A stretch of DNA of 64,000 nucleotides from Elusimicrobiota bacterium. GTDB taxonomy: Bacteria > Elusimicrobiota > Elusimicrobia > UBA1565 > UBA9628. The stretch lies in the NCBI GenBank assembly GCA_016212855.1, contig JACRDP010000028.1, forward strand, positions 62,001 through 126,000, read 5' to 3'. Each line of letters starts with the position of its first letter. The first letter of the stretch is position 1. Shown in pieces: positions 55,468 through 63,596 of the stretch. The notes under the pieces are model-generated. The model worked only from the letters and a program-made list of their open reading frames with translations, ran no database searches and was not told the DNA's origin. A program made the position numbers and the translations under genes.

Positions 55468-56703
55468 ATGACTGAAATCGCCAAAGCCGCTCCCGAAGCC
55501 GTCGCGACCGAGAAGCCTCTGCGAATCGTCCTCAACCCGGACCGCGACAAGCGGGTCAAGGCGGGCCATCTCTGGATTTTCTCCAACGAGATCAAGGAAG
55601 TCTTATCAGATCACCCCCCGTTGGCGGGAGACCTCGGCATGGTCGTCAACGCCGGCGGCACGCCGCTCGGCCTGGCGTTCTACAATCCCAACAGCCTGAT
55701 CGGCGGGCGCATCATCAGCCGCGATCCGAAGGAGCCTATCGACGCCGAGTTTTTCCGGAGGAAGCTCGCCGAGGCGATCGCCTACCGCGAGAAGGCGATT
55801 CCCGGCGAGACGTCCTACCGCTTGTGCTACGGCGAGTCCGACGGCCTGCCCGGCCTCGTGGTGGACCGCTACGGCCAGTACCTGGTGCTCCAGGTGATGT
55901 CGGCGGGCATCGAGCGGCGCATGCCGTGGATCCAGGCCGCGCTCGAGGAGCTCGTCAAGCCCAAGGGCATTTATCTCAAGAACGACCACAAGGTGCGCGC
56001 GCTCGAGGGCTTGCCGCTCGAGTGCAAGACTTTGTCGGGCACCGTGCCCGAGCGCGTGCCGATCACGGAGAACGGCCTGCGCTTCGCCGCGCCGCTGGGC
56101 GAAGGCCAGAAAACCGGCCATTACTTCGACCAGCGCGAGAACCGCGCTTTCCTGCGTCCGTATTTTGAAGGACGCTCGGTGCTGGACCTTTATTCCTACA
56201 CCGGCGGCTTCGCCATCGCCGCGGCGAAGGCGGGGGCGAAGTCGGTGCTGGCGCTCGACAGCTCCGGGCCCGCGATCCAGCTCGCGCGCGAGAACGCGAA
56301 GTTCAACGGCGTGGACGGCGTGGTGTCGGCCGACGAGGGCGACGCCGAGGTGGTGCTCGAGTCCTTCGCCAGAGGCCAGCAGCCGTTCAAGCCGGACATG
56401 ATCGTGCTCGATCCGCCGAGCCTCGTGCCCGCGAAGAAGCATCTGCCCCAGGCGTTGCGGCTCTACACGAAGCTGAACAGCCAGGCGATGCGCGCGCTGC
56501 CCAAGGGCGGCCTGCTCGTGAGCGCGACGTGCTCGCATCACGTCTCTCGCGAGGACTTCGTGCTCATGCTGCGCAACGCGCAGGCCAAGGCCGAGCGTCC
56601 CATGCGCTTCGTCGCTTTGCGCGGCCAGGCGCTGGATCATCCGATCCTGCTGTCCATGCCCGAGACCGAATACCTGCACTTCGCCCTTCTGGAGATGCTC
56701 TGA
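55468..56703 (+). CDS. RlmI-like 23S rRNA (cytosine-5) methyltransferase
   Basis: A 411-residue protein: a PUA-like N-terminal domain (RIVLNPDRDKRVKAGHLWIFSNEI), a linker domain (GESDGLPGLVVDRYGQY, KNDHKVRALEGL) and a SAM-binding methyltransferase domain with KTGHYFDQRENR, VLDLYSYTGGFAIAAA, VLDPPSL and SATCSHHV (the catalytic Cys). This is the YccW/RlmI pattern. AAGGAG at 55455-55460 is seven bases from ATG 55468, so I prefer it to ATG 55462. Confidence 0.88.
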   Translation: MTEIAKAAPEAVATEKPLRIVLNPDRDKRVKAGHLWIFSNEIKEVLSDHPPLAGDLGMVVNAGGTPLGLAFYNPNSLIGGRIISRDPKEPIDAEFFRRKLAEAIAYREKAIPGETSYRLCYGESDGLPGLVVDRYGQYLVLQVMSAGIERRMPWIQAALEELVKPKGIYLKNDHKVRALEGLPLECKTLSGTVPERVPITENGLRFAAPLGEGQKTGHYFDQRENRAFLRPYFEGRSVLDLYSYTGGFAIAAAKAGAKSVLALDSSGPAIQLARENAKFNGVDGVVSADEGDAEVVLESFARGQQPFKPDMIVLDPPSLVPAKKHLPQALRLYTKLNSQAMRALPKGGLLVSATCSHHVSREDFVLMLRNAQAKAERPMRFVALRGQALDHPILLSMPETEYLHFALLEML

Positions 56704-56704
56704 G

Positions 56705-57973
56705 ATGACGGAGCCCCATCTGGAGGAGGACCGCTCCTCCAAGTTCTCGCCGTCGAAGCTCTCGGTCTATCAGAACTGTCCCAAGCGCTATCAATATCGC
56801 TACGTCGACAAGATCTCGCGCCGGCGCAAGACGCCCGAGACCGTAGTCGGCGTGGCGGTGCACTCGGCGTTCGAGGAGCTCTACGCCCTCGTGACGGGCG
56901 GGAAGGTTCCGGGGCTGCCCGAGCTGCAGGAGATTTACGAGCGCGAGCTCGCGGCGGAGTGGGACGAGTCCGTCGTGGAGAAGGACGCGCGTTTCGTCAA
57001 GGACGACTGGAAAAAAGTCGGCCGTGACTGCGTGGAACTGTACTACAACGCCCACCACCCGTTTTCCGCCGACCGCACTGTGGCGATCGAGAAGCGCGTC
57101 GGTTTTCCGATTACGGTGGACGGGCATGAATACCGCATCGAGGGCTTCGTGGACCGGCTCGCGCTGGCGCCGGACGGCGCCTTCGAGATCGTCGACTACA
57201 AGACCGCCAAGTCCTTGCCGAATCAGGAGCACGCGGACGAGGACTGGCAGCTCGCTCTCTATGAACTGGCGGTGCGCCGCGAGTGGCCGGACACGAAGGA
57301 GGTGCGGCTGAAGTGGCATTACGTCCGCCACGGTAAGACCCTCGTGTCTGTTCGAGACGAGGCGGCCCGCGCCAAGCTGCTCGCCGACGTGACCGCTTTG
57401 ATCTCGACGATCAAGCACGACCATGAGTTCGCGACGAAGCCTTCGACGCTGTGCGACTGGTGCGAGTACCGCGACCTGTGCCCGCTGTTCGCCGACGCCG
57501 TGCGCGTCGCGGCGCTGCCTCCGGAGGAACGCGCCAGGGATGGGGGAGTCAAGCTCGTCGCGCGCTACGCCGAGATCGAGGATCGTCGCAAGCGCCTCAA
57601 GGACGACCTGAAGGTGATCGAGGCCGAGCGCGAGAAGGTCGAGGACGAGCTCGCCGCGCTGGCCGAAAAGGAAAAGCTCGCGGTGATCGCCGGCGAGCGC
57701 GCCTCGGCGTCCGTGACCGTCAAGGTCGAGACGCATCTGCCCACCAAGACGGGCGAGCCGGACAAGCATGTGGAGCTCGAGAGAGAGGTCCGCAAGACCG
57801 GGCTATGGGAAGACGTGGCTAAGCTCGACGGTCACGCGCTGCTGGAAGGCTTGAGGACGCACCGTTGGACGGGGGAACTGCTCGGCGCGGCGGAGAGCTT
57901 GGTGGAGCGCTTCGGACGGCCCGAGACGAAGCGGACCGTGCGCTTAAAGCGGAAAGTCGAAGAGGACGATTAG
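56705..57973 (+). CDS. RecB-type PD-(D/E)XK nuclease with iron-sulfur cluster
   Basis: A 422-residue protein. LSVYQNCPKRYQYRYV is the first cluster Cys, VGVAVHSAFEELY holds the conserved His, IEGFVDRLAL and FEIVDYKTAKS the catalytic Asp and Lys, QLALYELA the Q motif, and CDWCEYRDLC the other three Cys, as in AddB/Cas4-type Fe-S nucleases. A coiled coil (about 280-325) and a beta-rich tail follow. It probably trims DNA in repair. No AddA/Cas genes are near. It starts one base after the methyltransferase. Confidence 0.85.
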   Translation: MTEPHLEEDRSSKFSPSKLSVYQNCPKRYQYRYVDKISRRRKTPETVVGVAVHSAFEELYALVTGGKVPGLPELQEIYERELAAEWDESVVEKDARFVKDDWKKVGRDCVELYYNAHHPFSADRTVAIEKRVGFPITVDGHEYRIEGFVDRLALAPDGAFEIVDYKTAKSLPNQEHADEDWQLALYELAVRREWPDTKEVRLKWHYVRHGKTLVSVRDEAARAKLLADVTALISTIKHDHEFATKPSTLCDWCEYRDLCPLFADAVRVAALPPEERARDGGVKLVARYAEIEDRRKRLKDDLKVIEAEREKVEDELAALAEKEKLAVIAGERASASVTVKVETHLPTKTGEPDKHVELEREVRKTGLWEDVAKLDGHALLEGLRTHRWTGELLGAAESLVERFGRPETKRTVRLKRKVEEDD

Positions 57974-58362
57974 GGCTGCTCGCCGATTGATCCGACGTCG
58001 GCGGGCGGGGCGAAGCGCCCGGTGACGGAATAAATCTCGTCGTCCTTCGGCGGAGTGCGGAATTGAGAGGCCGGGGCGGTCGCGGAGATGTGCAGGCGGC
58101 CCGGCTTCCCGTTCACGATCTCGTACAGCGTCAGGCTCACTGTGGGGATCTTCTCCGCGTCGACGTAGCGATACCCGTTGTAGATCGAGCGAGCCACGCC
58201 CGAGACGGTGATCTCTTTGCCGTAATACCGCGCCGGATCGGCGGAGAGGGTCGCGATGTTCAAGCCGCGGCCGCCGAACGCCTGGGCCAACTCAAGCAGG
58301 GTGAACACCACGACGGCGGACAGGCTTCCGATCACGGCGGCGCGGCGGGCGGGACGATCCAT
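57970..58362 (-). CDS. Secreted/anchored OB-fold protein
   Basis: A 130-residue protein with an N-terminal hydrophobic segment (AAVIGSLSAVVVFTLLELAQAF) and an OB-fold-like region (DPARYYGKEITVSGVARSIY, DDEIYSVTGRFAPP). It looks like a small periplasmic OB protein of the type also seen in CcmE relatives, but without the heme His. GGAGGA precedes the ATG. It overlaps the nuclease stop by 4 bases tail to tail. Confidence 0.65.
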   Translation of the reverse strand: MDRPARRAAVIGSLSAVVVFTLLELAQAFGGRGLNIATLSADPARYYGKEITVSGVARSIYNGYRYVDAEKIPTVSLTLYEIVNGKPGRLHISATAPASQFRTPPKDDEIYSVTGRFAPPADVGSIGEQP

Positions 58363-58419
58363 GGGGGTTCCTCCGAGGGCGCGCCTCAGTCTTCGCGCGG
58401 TCGACCGGGACTTGCGTCC

Positions 58420-58611
58420 CTAATCGTACGCTTTATCGGATCCGCCGCCCACGCCGAGCTGTACCGCGAGGCTCATCCAGTCGGTTTTAAGCCGGTCATG
58501 CTGGGCCTCGAGTTCGTTCCAACCGCGATCGAACTCGAGCGGCTTAGCGCCTTTGGCCTTGCGGGACGAACCCTTGTGGTGACGGGTCGATTTCGCCGGT
58601 GATTTCTTCAT
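58420..58611 (-). CDS. Small basic protein of unknown function
   Basis: A 63-residue product: basic head (KKSPAKSTRHHKGSSRKAKGAK) followed by a helix (ELEAQHDRLKTDWMSLAVQLGV). A TATACT box (58627-58632) lies 15 bases before the ATG and GAGG between them, supporting expression. The head could bind nucleic acid. It lies between the TPR and OB-fold genes, in the same orientation. Confidence 0.5.
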   Translation of the reverse strand: MKKSPAKSTRHHKGSSRKAKGAKPLEFDRGWNELEAQHDRLKTDWMSLAVQLGVGGGSDKAYD

Positions 58612-58643
58612 GTCGTCCTCGTTCGCAGTATAGCCCCGGCATC

Positions 58644-59858
58644 CTATTTCGTCAACGGTTTATTTGCGCCGAGACGCTCGTACAGCAAGCCGATGCGCTT
58701 CTGGTCGTCCGGATCGGCCTTCAGGCGCTGAGCCTCGGCGAGCTCGAAGAGGGCCGTCGCGCGGTCGCCGGTGTCCGCGGCGAAATAGGCGCGGTCGATG
58801 CGCAGCTGCGGATCGCGAGACTCCTCCCGGATCAGGTCGTCGATCAGCTCGCGCGCCTTCGCGTGTTCGGAGAGGTCTTCGTAGATGAGCGCGGCGCGCT
58901 TCCGGTCCTGGAGGTCGGGGTTGCGGCGCAGCGCTTCGGCCAAAGCGTCGAGCGCTTCTTCACGCGCGCCGCGCCGGGCGGACAGGTAAGCCAGGTCGAG
59001 CCGGACCGAGGGGTGCTTGGGAAAATCGCGTATCAGCGCGGCGACGCAGTCGAAGCCTTCGTCGAAGGCGCGCAGTTCCAGATACAGCGCGGCCATGCGG
59101 CGGCGCTCCTCGAACGAGGGCTTGAGCTTCTCGGCCGCGGCGAGAGAAGCGAGCGCCGCGCCGCGCCGGCCCGCGCGTGCGTCCAGGACCGCGCGGTCGT
59201 AGAGCGACTGCGGCTTTTCGGGCACTTGCTCGAGCAGGCTCCGCGCCCGGTCGAACGCGCCGAGGTCGCGGTACATCGCGGCCATGCGCCTCTTGTCGTC
59301 CGGGCCCGGGTCGAGCTCGGCCGCCTTCGCGAGCTGCTTGAAGGCCACGGGCTTTTCGCCGCTTTGCGTCGCAAGCGAGGCGCGGTCGAGTCGCACGCTG
59401 AGATCGCGAGGATTCTCTTGGATAAGGCCGTCGAGGAGGACGCGGGCCGGGGCGTAGTCCTTGAGGTCCTGATGGAGGAAAGCCATGCGCTGCCGGTCCA
59501 CGGCGTTCGGCTTGAGCTTTTCTCCCTCGGCCAGCGCGGCGAGCGACGATTCGCGGTCGCCGGCCATCGCGATGACGCAGGCCAGGTACAGGCGCAAGCG
59601 CGGCTCAGCGGGACGTTCCTTTATAAGGGTTTCCAGCAGGGCCTGCGATTCGTTGAAATCCTTGAGATCCTGGTAGAGCAAAGCGATGCGCTCGCGGTCG
59701 TCGTCGTTCTGCTTGAGCTTCCGGGCCTCGGCGATCAACGCATAGGCCGCTTTGCGGTCGCCGGCGCGCACCGCGGCCGTCGCGCGTTCGACCGAGGGGG
59801 AGGGGAGGTCGGCTCGTGCGGTCAGCGCCGCGAGTAGGAGCGCCGCGACGACCCGCAT
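58644..59858 (-). CDS. Exported TPR-repeat protein
   Basis: A 404-residue protein with a signal peptide (MRVVAALLLAALTARA) and five or six similar units of about 66 residues, each with two TPR-like hairpins (for example ALLYQDLKDFNESQALLETLI, then RLYLACVIAMAGDRES). The regular spacing gives a long superhelix for binding a protein partner. The ATG at 59858 shares one base with the ankyrin-gene stop (TGATG). It belongs to the ankyrin operon. Confidence 0.75.
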   Translation of the reverse strand: MRVVAALLLAALTARADLPSPSVERATAAVRAGDRKAAYALIAEARKLKQNDDDRERIALLYQDLKDFNESQALLETLIKERPAEPRLRLYLACVIAMAGDRESSLAALAEGEKLKPNAVDRQRMAFLHQDLKDYAPARVLLDGLIQENPRDLSVRLDRASLATQSGEKPVAFKQLAKAAELDPGPDDKRRMAAMYRDLGAFDRARSLLEQVPEKPQSLYDRAVLDARAGRRGAALASLAAAEKLKPSFEERRRMAALYLELRAFDEGFDCVAALIRDFPKHPSVRLDLAYLSARRGAREEALDALAEALRRNPDLQDRKRAALIYEDLSEHAKARELIDDLIREESRDPQLRIDRAYFAADTGDRATALFELAEAQRLKADPDDQKRIGLLYERLGANKPLTK

Positions 59859-60571
59859 CAGGGGAGGAGGGCGGCGGCGTCCGCGTGCTCGCGGCTGAGG
59901 GCGATCTCTTTCGCCGTACGCCCATCGCCGGACTTGAGCGCGGGATCCGCCTTGGCCGCGAGTAAAGCGCTCACCGTTTCGCTCCAGCCGCCGTGCGCGG
60001 CCCACATCAAGGCGGTGTAGCCGAGCTTGTCTTTGCTGTCGGTCTTGGCCTTCGCGGCGGCGAGCAGGTTGACCGCGGCCGTCCGACCGACCTGGGCCGC
60101 GCGGATCAGGGCGGTGAGCCCGTCGGCGTCGCGCGCGTTGACCTTGGCGCCGCAGGCTATTAAAGCCGTGAGCGCTGACGTGGAAATCGAAGACGCGTAG
60201 GCGATCGCCGGCACCCCCTTCTCATCCTTGGCCGAGCAGTCCAGACCTTTCGCGGCGAGCAAGGCGATGTTCGCGCCTCGCCCGCCCTTGGCGGCCTCGA
60301 CGATCGCGTTCCAGCCGGCCGGCTCCTTGGGCGCGACGTCCGCGCCCGCTTCGAGCAAGGCCTTGAGCGTCGCGGCGTCTCCGCGCCCCGCGGCCCACAT
60401 CGCCGCCGTCCAGCCGTATTTGTCCTTGGCTCCGAGCGCCGCGCCGGCGGCGAGCTGCGCCTTGAGACTCGCGAGGTCGCCGGCTTTGACGGCGTCCACC
60501 AAGGGCGGATCGGCCTGCGCGCGCGCGAACACGGGGCACAGCAGCAAGGCGAGAGCGAGTCGGCTGGTCAT
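59858..60571 (-). CDS. Exported ankyrin-repeat protein
   Basis: A 237-residue protein with a signal peptide (MTSRLALALLLCPVFARA) and about six ankyrin repeats (GWTAAMWAAGRGDAATLKALLEAGAD; DGLTALIRAAQVGRTAAVNLLAAA; GYTALMWAAHGGW). It binds another protein outside the cytoplasm. ATG 60571 follows a TATACT box by six bases; that promoter also has TTGACG 17 bases further up. Both genes of this operon are exported repeat proteins. Confidence 0.85.
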   Translation of the reverse strand: MTSRLALALLLCPVFARAQADPPLVDAVKAGDLASLKAQLAAGAALGAKDKYGWTAAMWAAGRGDAATLKALLEAGADVAPKEPAGWNAIVEAAKGGRGANIALLAAKGLDCSAKDEKGVPAIAYASSISTSALTALIACGAKVNARDADGLTALIRAAQVGRTAAVNLLAAAKAKTDSKDKLGYTALMWAAHGGWSETVSALLAAKADPALKSGDGRTAKEIALSREHADAAALLP

Positions 60572-60577
60572 GAGCAC

Positions 60578-60606
60578 AGTATAAGCCGCCGTCGTTCCGC
60601 CGTCAA
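60578..60606 (-). promoter_or_regulatory. Promoter TTGACG-N17-TATACT, 6 nt before the ankyrin gene
   Basis: On the minus strand TTGACG (60606-60601), 17 bases, TATACT (60583-60578), six bases, ATG. A full sigma70-type promoter that must start transcription at the start codon. Confidence 0.7.
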
Positions 60607-60632
60607 TGAGGGGGCCGGCCCGACACCATCTC

Positions 60633-60697
60633 AAAAGGGCCTAGTCCAAGGGCCTAAAAATATCGGCCTCTAAGGCCCATTTTCGACTAGGCCTTTT
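60633..60697. repeat. Nested GGCCTA hairpins before the first tandem subtilase
   Basis: The outer arms AAAAGGGCCTAGTC (60633-60646) and GACTAGGCCTTTT (60685-60697) pair with one bulged G; inside, GGGCCTA (60650-60656) faces TAAGGCCC (60671-60678). A TAGAAT -10 box for the subtilase lies just downstream (60711-60716). Confidence 0.6.
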
Positions 60698-60761
60698 GGA
60701 CTTCGTCATGCTAGAATTCGAACATTACGACGGTGCCTCATCGAGGGCGTTCGGAGGAATC

Positions 60762-61970
60762 ATGAGAAAGCTGCTGCTGCCGGTTCTCGTCGCGCTGGTG
60801 CCCGTGTTCGCGTCGGCCGCCGGGACCCGCTACCTCGTCGCGTTCAAGGAAGGAACCACCGCCGCTCAGCGCGAGGCCGCGCTCAAGGAACTCGGCGCGA
60901 CCAAGGCCGACGATCTCTCCGAGATCGGCGCCCTCGTCGCGGAGCTTCCGGAATCGAAGATGTTCTCCGCTTTCGCCGAGAAGGCCGCCTCTTTGCCCGA
61001 GGTCCTCGAGGTCTATGAGGACGTCCACCGCAACTGGCTGCTTGAGGCGCCCGCCTTTCGCGCCCCGTTCTCGTTCGACGCCGTCCGCGCCGCGCTCCCG
61101 ACCGTGACGCCTCCGCCGGCCCGCCCCGTGTTCCCGCTTCCCGCGGGCGTGGACGCCGCCGAGGTTCCGTGGGGGATCAATCGCGTGGACGCGCCCGCCG
61201 CGTGGGCCGTGACCAAGGGCGACGGCGTGAAGGTCGCCGTCATCGACACCGGCATCGACTGCACGCACCCCGACTTGAAGGCCAACTGCGCGGGCGGCTA
61301 CAACGCGCTCGACTCGAAGAAGCCGCCGTTCGACGACAACGAGCACGGCACGCACGTCGCCGGCACGATCGCGGGCGTCCTGGACGGCAAGGGCGTGGTC
61401 GGCGTGGCCCCCAAGGCGCGCCTGTACGCGGTGAAGGTGCTCGACAAGGACGGCGCGGGCGGGCTCACCTCCATTATTAAAGGACTGATCTGGGCCGGCA
61501 ACAACCGCATGGACGTCGCCAACATGTCGCTCGGCGCCCCGATGGGCACGATCTTCATGCGCGCCGCCCTCAAGTACGCCCAGATGCGCGGCGTCGCCGT
61601 GTTCGCGGCGGCCGGCAACGACGGCGGCTCGGTCAACTACCCCGGGGCCTACCCCGAGGCGATCTGCGTCGCCGCGCTCACCCCGAACGAGGGCATCGCC
61701 AAGTTCTCCAGCCGCGGCAACCAGGTCGCCTTCATCGCGCCCGGCGTGGACGTGAAGTCCTCGATCCCCGGCGGCGGCTACGACAACTTCGCCGGCACCT
61801 CGATGGCGACCCCGCACATGACGGGCCTCGGCGCCCTCGCGGTCGCCCGCGGCGCGCACGGCGAGGCGGCGGTGCGCGCGGCCTTACAGCGCGCGGCGTC
61901 CAAGCTTCCCGGTTTGTCGGCGTCCGAGCAGGGCGCGGGCGTCGTCGACGCGGCCAAGCTCGTTCGATAG
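60762..61970 (+). CDS. Secreted subtilisin-like serine peptidase with I9-type propeptide (first of tandem pair)
   Basis: A 402-residue protein: signal peptide (LLLPVLVALVPVFASAA), an inhibitor-I9-like propeptide (TRYLVAFKEGTT to about 95) and an S8 domain with Asp162 (VIDTGID), His195 (EHGTHVAG), Asn286 (AAGNDGG) and Ser347 (GTSMATPH). It should fold as a zymogen and mature outside the inner membrane. GGAGGA lies 4 bases before ATG 60762, giving a normal leader after a TAGAAT box. Close paralogue of the next gene. Confidence 0.92.
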   Translation: MRKLLLPVLVALVPVFASAAGTRYLVAFKEGTTAAQREAALKELGATKADDLSEIGALVAELPESKMFSAFAEKAASLPEVLEVYEDVHRNWLLEAPAFRAPFSFDAVRAALPTVTPPPARPVFPLPAGVDAAEVPWGINRVDAPAAWAVTKGDGVKVAVIDTGIDCTHPDLKANCAGGYNALDSKKPPFDDNEHGTHVAGTIAGVLDGKGVVGVAPKARLYAVKVLDKDGAGGLTSIIKGLIWAGNNRMDVANMSLGAPMGTIFMRAALKYAQMRGVAVFAAAGNDGGSVNYPGAYPEAICVAALTPNEGIAKFSSRGNQVAFIAPGVDVKSSIPGGGYDNFAGTSMATPHMTGLGALAVARGAHGEAAVRAALQRAASKLPGLSASEQGAGVVDAAKLVR

Positions 61971-62075
61971 GACCCAGGCCCGGGGCCCAGGCCCTGGACC
62001 CGGAGGGCCTAGAGAGTAGGCCTTTGGGCCTAGCCGCTTCTAGGCCTTACGCCTCATGTTGAATCTGGGTCCTAG
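61967..62075. repeat. GGCCTA hairpin array between the tandem subtilases
   Basis: Outer arms TAGGACCCAG (start near 61968) and CTGGGTCCTA (near 62066) are perfect inverses. Inside are GGCCTA-GAGAG-TAGGCC and GGCCTAG-CCGCTT-CTAGGCC hairpins and further GGCCC runs. It fills most of the 150-base gap. Confidence 0.65.
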
Positions 62076-62120
62076 GCCCATACTTGCGTCAGACTTAAGA
62101 CCTGCTAGGGGGAAACTACA

Positions 62121-63428
62121 GTGAAGAGACTTCTGACCGGCCTCATCCTCGCGACGTTCGCGAGCAACGTTCTGGCCTCCGGCGCGTCCGCGCCGAAGTC
62201 CACGCGCTACATCCTCACGTTCGACGCGAAGGCCAAGAAGTCCGACCGCGACTCCGCGCTCACTTCCTTGGGCTTCAAGGCGACCAAGGACATCGCCACG
62301 GACGGCGACTCCGACCAGGAAGTGTCGGTCTCCATCGTGGACCTTCCCGCCGGTCAGACGCTCGCCACCGAGATCGGCAAGCTGGCGTGCAAGGACCCGC
62401 AGAAGTGCTCCTTGGCCCTGCGCCGCATCGTCTCCATCGAGAAGGACCGCCGCGTCGACTGGATCAAGAGCGCCCCGGCCACCTTCCAGTCCGCCCCGCT
62501 TCCTTCCTTTGAGGGAATCATGGCCGGCCTGAACGTGCCGAAGCCCGGGCAGTTCAAGAACCCCCTCGCCTCGCAGGTCACCGCGCAGCGCAAGGAGAAC
62601 ACGTGGGGCATCGAGCGCGTCCACGCTCCCGCCGCGTGGGGCATCACCGAGGGCAAGGGCGTCAAGGTGGCGGTCATCGACACCGGCATCGACGCCTCGC
62701 ACCCCGAGCTCACGGGCAGCGTCGACGGCGGCTACTCGGCGATCACCAAGTCCGAGAACCCGGCGGACTATCAGGACGACAACGGTCACGGCTCTCACGT
62801 CGCCGGCACCATCGCGGCGCACCGCGACGGCAAGGGCGTCGTCGGCGTGGCTCCGAAGGCCCGCCTGTACGCCGTGAAGGTTCTCGACGCCGACGGCTCG
62901 GGCAACCTGTCCGACGTCGTCGACGGCATCGTCTGGGCCGCGAAGAACAAGATGGACGTCGCCAACATGTCGCTCGGCGCCCCCGTCGATTCCGAGGCGA
63001 TGAAGCGCGCCGTGCGCTTCGCCCGCGGCTCCGGCGTGGTCGTCGTCGCGGCGGCCGGAAACTCCGGCGGCGCGGTGGGCTTCCCCGGCGCGTACCCCGA
63101 CGTCATCGCGGTGGCCGCGTCCGACTCCGAGGACAAGCTCGCGGGCTTCTCCAGCCGCGGACCGGAGGTCGACTTCATCGCCCCCGGCGTGGACGTGCTC
63201 TCCGCCCGCATGGGCGGCGGCTTCGCCTCCTACTCGGGCACCTCGATGGCTTCACCTCACGTCGCCGGCCTCGCGGCGCTCGTGGTGTCCCAGGGCTACG
63301 TCGGGCTCAACGGGCCGGACGGCGTGTTCGCCCAGCTCAAGAAGGCGGCGACCAAGCTCCCGACCGAAGGCATGACGGCCGAGATGCAGGGCTTCGGCAT
63401 GCTCGACGCCGGCAAGCTGGCTCGCTGA
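62121..63428 (+). CDS. Secreted subtilisin-like serine peptidase (second of tandem pair)
   Basis: A 435-residue protein: signal peptide (LLTGLILATFASNVLA), I9-like propeptide (TRYILTFDAKAKKSDR...), with a Cys pair (LACKDPQKCSL) absent from its neighbour, then S8 with Asp187 (VIDTGID), His223 (GHGSHVAG), Asn314 (AAGNSGG) and Ser375 (GTSMASPH). Start is GTG 62121 with AGGGGGAA about 6 bases upstream. The two genes arose by duplication and have diverged mainly in the propeptide. A terminator follows. Confidence 0.92.
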   Translation: MKRLLTGLILATFASNVLASGASAPKSTRYILTFDAKAKKSDRDSALTSLGFKATKDIATDGDSDQEVSVSIVDLPAGQTLATEIGKLACKDPQKCSLALRRIVSIEKDRRVDWIKSAPATFQSAPLPSFEGIMAGLNVPKPGQFKNPLASQVTAQRKENTWGIERVHAPAAWGITEGKGVKVAVIDTGIDASHPELTGSVDGGYSAITKSENPADYQDDNGHGSHVAGTIAAHRDGKGVVGVAPKARLYAVKVLDADGSGNLSDVVDGIVWAAKNKMDVANMSLGAPVDSEAMKRAVRFARGSGVVVVAAAGNSGGAVGFPGAYPDVIAVAASDSEDKLAGFSSRGPEVDFIAPGVDVLSARMGGGFASYSGTSMASPHVAGLAALVVSQGYVGLNGPDGVFAQLKKAATKLPTEGMTAEMQGFGMLDAGKLAR

Positions 63429-63447
63429 CGCTCGCCAGTTTAATAGC

Positions 63448-63489
63448 CCGCCCCGACCGGATCCCCCTCCGGCCGGGGCGGTTCTTTTA
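63448..63489 (+). terminator. Rho-independent terminator after the second subtilase
   Basis: A 13-bp stem with one mismatch (CCGCCCCGACCGG against CCGGCCGGGGCGG) followed by TTCTTTTAT. Confidence 0.85.
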
Positions 63490-63505
63490 TAGACTCGGTG
63501 ATAGA

Positions 63506-63582
63506 GGGTGTCAGGCTTCACTATTCGAACAATTGTCTATCGGCCGACTCGCGAATTGTTCGAATAGTGAAGCCTGACACCC
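63506..63582. mobile_element. Perfect 29-bp inverted repeat (MITE/REP-like)
   Basis: Arms at 63506-63534 (starting GGGTGTCAGGCTTC) and 63554-63582 (ending AAGCCTGACACCC) are exact inverses with a 19-base spacer. There is no ORF inside. It is much more AT-rich in its inner arms than the surroundings, as for a small mobile or REP-type element. Confidence 0.6.
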
Positions 63583-63596
63583 GCTCGAGTGAGACT

